Part shown: positions 61,201 through 64,000 of the stretch, one piece after another | Layout: each line of letters begins with the position of its first letter | How positions within the stretch are numbered: the stretch's first letter is position 1 | Assembly (NCBI RefSeq): GCF_019704555.1 | Contig: NZ_AP024745.1 | Span: forward strand, 7,634,501 to 7,698,500 | From: Actinoplanes sp. L3-i22 | Lineage (GTDB): Bacteria > Actinomycetota > Actinomycetes > Mycobacteriales > Micromonosporaceae | DNA length: 64,000 nt | Direction of reading: 5' to 3' | Made by a program: the position numbers and the translations under genes | Notes under the pieces: generated by a model | What the model saw: the letters and a program-made list of their open reading frames with translations, nothing else | Database searches by the model: none | What the model was told of the DNA's origin: nothing

Positions 61201-62248
61201 GCAGGCCGCCGGCCTTGCCGGAGTCGCCGATCAGGTTCTCGATCAGCGGGTGCCGGCCGAACGGCGCGTCCGGCCGGTAGCCGTCCAGCACCACGACCAG
61301 GTGCTGGCCGGGGGCCGGCTCGGTGCGGGTGCTCAGCCCGATCCGGGCCACCAGGCCGGCCCGTTTCTCCTCCAGCCGGCGTTCCAGCAGGTCGGCGAGC
61401 CCGTCCAGGCCGGTCGCGATCATCGGAGCCGGGTGGCCGGCCGGGGCGCCCGGGTCCTGCGTGTGCGGGAGCCACTTCGCCCAGTCCCAGGAGCCGTCGC
61501 CGGCCAGGATCATCACCCGGACGTCCTCCGGGCCGTGCAGCACGGCGAGCTGGGTGAGCAGGTTGGCGGCGACCTCGCGGGCGCGTTCCGGCGCGCCCAG
61601 CACGCTGAGCACGCCGATCTTGCCGAGCGCCACCCAGGCGGGCTGGTTGCCGACCGCGGCGTACTCGTCCATCAGCCGGGTGGCGGCCCGCTGCGCGGTC
61701 TTGTCGTACTCCGCGGTGGGGTCCTGCCGGGGTGGCAGCTGCATCCGCAGCGCCGCCTCGGCCCGGCCCAGCCCGACCCGCAGCTGCAGGAAGTCCGGGT
61801 CGCCGGCGCGGCGCTCCCAGATCCGCCGGCGGTTGCGGGTGATCGCCCAGAGCCGTTCGATCGACGGGTGCCCGAACGCGGCGGCCAGCCGCTGCGCCCG
61901 CGCCGAGGCGCGCGCCTGGGCCCGCAGCTCGGTCAGGTACTCCTGGTAGCGCAGACGCTGGCGGGCCGCGGCCCGGCGCGCGGCCCGGCTGGTCTGCTGG
62001 CGCACCAGCAGCGTGATGGCGGCCGAGGCGAGCACGAACACCACGCCCAGCGCGATCATCCAGGTCTTGCCGAAGGTGACCAGGTAGGCGCCCATGCTGA
62101 CGCTGCTGAGCAGCGGCAGCAGCAGGTAGAGCCACTGCTGGGCGCCGGACTCGGCGGCCTTCTGCGGCGGCGGCGCCAGGGTGACCCGTTCCTCGGGCAC
62201 GGCCGGCGCGAAGGTACGGGCCGGACGGTGGAATTTCGTGTTCGCCAT
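58214..62248 (-). CDS. eccC: Type VII secretion system ATPase EccC (fused EccCa-EccCb, three FtsK/SpoIIIE domains)
   Basis: Predicted 1,344-aa membrane-anchored motor that selects and drives ESX substrates. Two membrane helices lie near residues 38-57 and 63-83. ATPase domain 1 has Walker A GATGSGKS (about residue 485) and Walker B FVDEFAEL. Domain 2 has GAPQSGKS (about 852) but Walker B reads VVDNWAAL, without the catalytic Glu. Domain 3 has GDSGAGKTS (about 1140) and VVVDDYDLV. Degenerate domains 2 and 3 are usual in EccC and bind substrate signals. Its stop is 2 nt before the giant gene start, and it begins 8 nt after a WXG100 gene, so all four genes form one operon. Confidence 0.93.
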   Translation of the reverse strand: MANTKFHRPARTFAPAVPEERVTLAPPPQKAAESGAQQWLYLLLPLLSSVSMGAYLVTFGKTWMIALGVVFVLASAAITLLVRQQTSRAARRAAARQRLRYQEYLTELRAQARASARAQRLAAAFGHPSIERLWAITRNRRRIWERRAGDPDFLQLRVGLGRAEAALRMQLPPRQDPTAEYDKTAQRAATRLMDEYAAVGNQPAWVALGKIGVLSVLGAPERAREVAANLLTQLAVLHGPEDVRVMILAGDGSWDWAKWLPHTQDPGAPAGHPAPMIATGLDGLADLLERRLEEKRAGLVARIGLSTRTEPAPGQHLVVVLDGYRPDAPFGRHPLIENLIGDSGKAGGLHVICLVAREPEEPGRVDARIRLGATGGLTVESRLPGVVSAVTDAVPDPADVVLSEHIARALAPLLLTAEREEVLTRAFGLPELVGAGDLATLDPTAMWRRPDAAELLRVPIGITGDGADLVLDLKESAQGGVGPHGLLVGATGSGKSELLRTLVASLAITHSPDELGMVLVDFKGGATFAGVTDLPHVAGLITNLADDETMIERMRVALHGELQRRQQLLRDAGNLDNVREYQLHRAAGGTDPQGRALEPLPYLMIFVDEFAELLSRRADFIHLFVQIGRLGRSLGMHLLMASQRIDEGRLRGLESHLSYRLCLRTFSAAESRAVIGTADAYKLPPIPGSAYFKVGETVYERFRVAHASAPYLAPDPDAPAPVTSFAAPEPFGLRTAEDARRAADAAEEPDEAPAPLPVTVGGRTALQVIVDRVRPCGTPVHQVWLPPLPPYLDLDPLVGVLETDDERGYHASGLAGGLLTFPVGVVDLPAVQEQRVLMLRLDDAGGHAGLVGAPQSGKSTLLRTALLSAMLTHTPDELQFAVIDFGGGTLAPFAAAPHVAGVAVRTDEERVRRTLAVAHQLLATREEFFAEHGIDSVAELRRRRDAGELPAGVNAADWVLVVDNWAALRTGVDTADRIVTEISARGAGVGVHLLLTANRWTEIRTSLRDNIGIRLELRLNEPAESEVNRTAAKALTVAIPGRGVCPPGDHFQAALPRLDGDAGTENLAKAQQAVLDEIIAGWPGASAPPVRTLPKVVTAAELDARFGPERAGVPIGVREIDLDVVGLDLTPVDPHLMVFGDSGAGKTSVLRAWMAGLARRRTAREARFFLIDYRAGLLGAVPDEYVGARAGNPDHVAAYVTQLLGTVARRRPPADVTAAQLRARSWWTGPELYVVVDDYDLVAGPGGRGPLAPLAEALGQAGDIGLHLVLARRVSGSARSMMSDPIVSRLKEYGATGLILSGDPREGVLLGDQRAARRDPGRGVLVSRSGAQVIQAARAADEEE

Positions 62249-62256
62249 GTCTCGCC

Positions 62257-62730
62257 CTAGCTACGGATGACCGGGTCGTTGGGGTCGGTGCCACCGGTGG
62301 CCGGGGCCGGGGTGGGGGTGGCGGTGCCGTTGAGTCCGTTGAACATGTCGGTGAAGTTCTTCAGCAGCTCGGTCTCGGCCTCGTTGAAGCCGGCCAGCAC
62401 CGCCTTCACCCCGGCGGCGAGCACGTTGAGCACGCCGTCCTCGGCGTCGAAGTCCTTGTCGTCGTTCGCCGCCTTGGTCCCGAACAGCGCGACCGCGATC
62501 GCGTTCCACCGGTCGATGAAGTCGGTGGCCTCGCGCTGGGACGCGCCGGCCCAGGACAGCTTGAGGCCGGACAGCCCGCCGTTGATCGACGAGATGCTGT
62601 CCGCGACCGCCTTGGCCTGGGTCTGCAGCGCGGTGACGGCGGTGTCCAACTCGGCGCCGTGCACCTCGATCCGGGTGGCGACGTCGTAGTCGTGCTCGCC
62701 GCCGGCCGAACCGAAATAGTCATGAGACAT
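62257..62730 (-). CDS. WXG100-family protein with long C-terminal tail (EsxA/CFP-10-like ESX substrate)
   Basis: Predicted 157-aa helical-hairpin protein. The WxG turn is LSWAGAS (about residues 59-65), flanked by long helices (HGAELDTAVTALQTQAKAVADSI and REATDFIDRWNAIAVALFG). At 157 aa it exceeds the usual 95-105: residues about 95-125 form a further helix, and 130-157 a Thr/Pro/Ala-rich tail. A YxxxD/E-type signal could not be fixed. The start overlaps the smaller partner by 11 nt, the usual pairing for a secreted heterodimer. Confidence 0.85.
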   Translation of the reverse strand: MSHDYFGSAGGEHDYDVATRIEVHGAELDTAVTALQTQAKAVADSISSINGGLSGLKLSWAGASQREATDFIDRWNAIAVALFGTKAANDDKDFDAEDGVLNVLAAGVKAVLAGFNEAETELLKNFTDMFNGLNGTATPTPAPATGGTDPNDPVIRS

Positions 62731-63025
62731 CGTTCAGCGCCGCCTGTTCCATGTCGTGATAGGTGTTGTAGGCGGCGTCCAGCCGGGTGATCATGTCGCC
62801 CAGCACGGTCGACAATTCGTCCTGGCATTTCTGGAACCACGTGCTGAGCTCGGCGAAGGTGAGCGCGGACGGACTCTTCCAGGCCGCCTCGACACTGGTG
62901 AACTGTCGCTTGATCTCGGCCATCGCCGCGTTGATCGCCCCGGCATCGCCCTTGACCTGGCCGATCACCCCGGCCATCTCGGCCAGATCGACCCGGAACT
63001 CCTCGAAAGAAATCTCATCAGCCAT
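62720..63025 (-). CDS. WXG100-like protein (ESX partner subunit)
   Basis: Predicted 101-aa helical hairpin, normal WXG100 length. The turn reads AAWKSPS (W-x-S rather than W-x-G), near residue 50. The second helix (ALTFAELSTWFQKCQDELSTVLGDMITRLDAAYNTYHDME) ends with a YxxxE-like pattern (YNTYHDME). I start at the ATG at 63025; a TTG at 63046 would add seven residues. First gene of the leftward ESX operon; probably forms a heterodimer with the 157-aa protein. Confidence 0.83.
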   Translation of the reverse strand: MADEISFEEFRVDLAEMAGVIGQVKGDAGAINAAMAEIKRQFTSVEAAWKSPSALTFAELSTWFQKCQDELSTVLGDMITRLDAAYNTYHDMEQAALNDVS

Positions 63026-63136
63026 CGCCGAACACCATTCTCTCAAGCGGCGTGGAAACGATTCTCAGGCTTGCCAGGAAACTTATTTTCATGGCACGAT
63101 GCCTTTGCTGGACACGTATTCTGGAGGTAATCGATA

Positions 63137-63766
63137 ATGGTCGACCCGATCGAGTCCCACTATTTCCCCCGCCCGTCCGACGACGGTGGCGACTCCGGGG
63201 GCAGCGACAGCAGCGACCCGACCTACGGCGCCGGCGACGTGCCGAACCTGGCGATGGGCTGGGACTCCTCGGACGACCTGCCGTCGTACAACCTGAACCC
63301 GGCCGGCGCCGCGACCCCGCCCGCCGCCGGCACCCCCACCGGCACCCCGCTCAACGAGCAGGCCCTGGTGGTCAACCCGCTGACCATGCGCAACACCGAG
63401 CGCAGCATGCTGGCCGCCACCGACCGCGGCGTCGAGGCGTACATCGCGCTCAAGGCCAAGGTCGAGGCGGCGATCTCCGGCGGCGCGATCTACGGGCAGA
63501 TCGACACCGACGAGAAGTGGGTGGACACCACCACCGTCGGCGCGCCGCCCGGCCAGGGCTACTGGATGGACGTGGACAGCCCGCTGCAGGGCGGCGCCAA
63601 GGAGTTCGCCGCGAAGATGGACAACTACCAGCGCGGCGCGCTGATCGGCATGGCGGCCGTGCTGGACGTGGCCGGGGCGTACATCGCCGGGCTCAACGTG
63701 GCCGGCACCACGTACTCCTACATCGACCGGCAGGCGAAGTTCCCCGAGCCGCCGGCCGCGCCCTGA
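63137..63766 (+). CDS. ESX-locus-associated protein of unknown function
   Basis: Predicted 209-aa protein. The N-terminal 75 residues are acidic and Ser/Gly/Pro-rich, with no signal peptide. The rest looks mostly helical, with a weakly hydrophobic stretch near residues 175-195 (RGALIGMAAVLDVAGAYIAGLNVAG). ATG start with GGAGG 10 nt upstream. Divergent from the ESX operon, convergent with the eccA-like gene. It may be a chaperone, substrate or structural helper for the system; no family was recognised. Confidence 0.65.
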   Translation: MVDPIESHYFPRPSDDGGDSGGSDSSDPTYGAGDVPNLAMGWDSSDDLPSYNLNPAGAATPPAAGTPTGTPLNEQALVVNPLTMRNTERSMLAATDRGVEAYIALKAKVEAAISGGAIYGQIDTDEKWVDTTTVGAPPGQGYWMDVDSPLQGGAKEFAAKMDNYQRGALIGMAAVLDVAGAYIAGLNVAGTTYSYIDRQAKFPEPPAAP

Positions 63767-63777
63767 CCGGCGGGCCG

Positions 63778-64000
63778 TCACGCGACGTTCCACGGCAGGT
63801 CCTCGGCGCGCAGCGTGCTCAGGTCGTCGTTGGTCGGGTCGGCCCGGGTGGCGACCCGGCCGGCCTGCAGCTCGGTCATCCGCTGGAACAGCTGCCGGGC
63901 GCTGCGGCCGTTGCCGAAGTGCTCGGTGCGCTCCACCCCGTCGAAGTAGTCCAGCAGCGCCGCGTCGGTGTCCGGGTCGAGCCGGTACTGGTGCTGCGCG
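63778..64000 (-). CDS. EccA-like AAA+ ATPase of the type VII system, C-terminal part (runs off window)
   Basis: The last 73 codons are in the window. They read LDYFDGVERTEHFGNGRSARQLFQ and then RMTELQAGRVATRAD, ending RAEDLPWNVA, which matches the C-terminal lid of CbxX/CfqX-type AAA ATPases such as EccA. The FGNGRxARxLF pattern is the strongest clue. Its gene continues beyond base 64000 and ends 11 nt past the convergent 209-aa gene. EccA proteins act in the cytoplasm on WXG100/PE-PPE-type substrates. Confidence 0.75.
   Translation of the reverse strand, partial: AQHQYRLDPDTDAALLDYFDGVERTEHFGNGRSARQLFQRMTELQAGRVATRADPTNDDLSTLRAEDLPWNVA

Noticed and set aside
1..64000. CRISPR arrays, tRNA/rRNA genes, insertion sequences or phage genes
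   Set aside because: No regularly spaced direct repeats with unique spacers, no cloverleaf-like or rRNA-like segments, and no transposase or integrase-like proteins were recognised by eye.

Overview
The window is high-GC actinobacterial DNA, most like Actinoplanes or another Micromonosporaceae genus. Supporting signs are G/C-rich third codon positions, many GTG starts, ATGA and GTGA start-stop overlaps, several probably leaderless genes, and an ESX-type (type VII) secretion locus with EccC, WXG100 and EccA-like proteins. No phage, transposase, tRNA, rRNA or CRISPR array was seen.

Bases 1-3.75 kb (+ strand) hold a three-gene set: E1-alpha and E1-beta subunits of a 2-oxoacid dehydrogenase, then a protein joining a lipoyl domain and a subunit-binding domain to a NeuD-type sugar acyltransferase where an E2 catalytic core would be expected. 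A VOC-fold protein and a perfect terminator hairpin follow. From 3.8 to 8.9 kb lie a secreted lipase with a palindromic operator, a two-component system whose response regulator is frameshifted at a G run, and a secreted serine hydrolase. Two repeat-rich non-coding stretches (about 5.2-5.6 and 8.87-9.2 kb) flank this part.

Bases 9.2-23 kb form a Wzx/Wzy-type exopolysaccharide cluster. It has family 2 and family 4 glycosyltransferases, a large secreted dimethylformamidase-like protein with DUF4082 repeats, a beta-helix protein, a flippase, an O-antigen ligase/polymerase, two divergently transcribed Wzz-like chain-length proteins and a polysaccharide deacetylase. After small membrane, regulatory and methyltransferase genes (23-27.8 kb), a second envelope-polysaccharide block runs from 27.8 to 36.3 kb. 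It is a translationally coupled operon (polyprenyl-phosphate glycosylphosphotransferase, UDP-glucose dehydrogenase, FemAB/GNAT-like protein, glycosyltransferase) followed by the complete dTDP-rhamnose set: rmlC and rmlA on the minus strand, rmlB and rmlD on the plus strand.

Bases 37.7-64 kb hold the ESX-type locus, read leftward: a 101-aa WXG100-like protein, a 157-aa WXG100 protein, a three-ATPase EccC, then a single 20.5-kb gene for a 6,836-aa protein that starts 2 nt after the eccC stop. The giant begins with a WXG100-like helical hairpin. It then has coiled-coil repeats, a metzincin-like HExxHxxGxxD site, and two tandem units of roughly 2,300 aa. The first unit carries a possible OTU-like Cys/His pair and a possible C80-like His/Cys pair. 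The second unit has lost both cysteines. A small divergent gene and the 3' end of an eccA-like gene close the window. The giant protein and the lipoyl-NeuD fusion are the two systems most worth following up.
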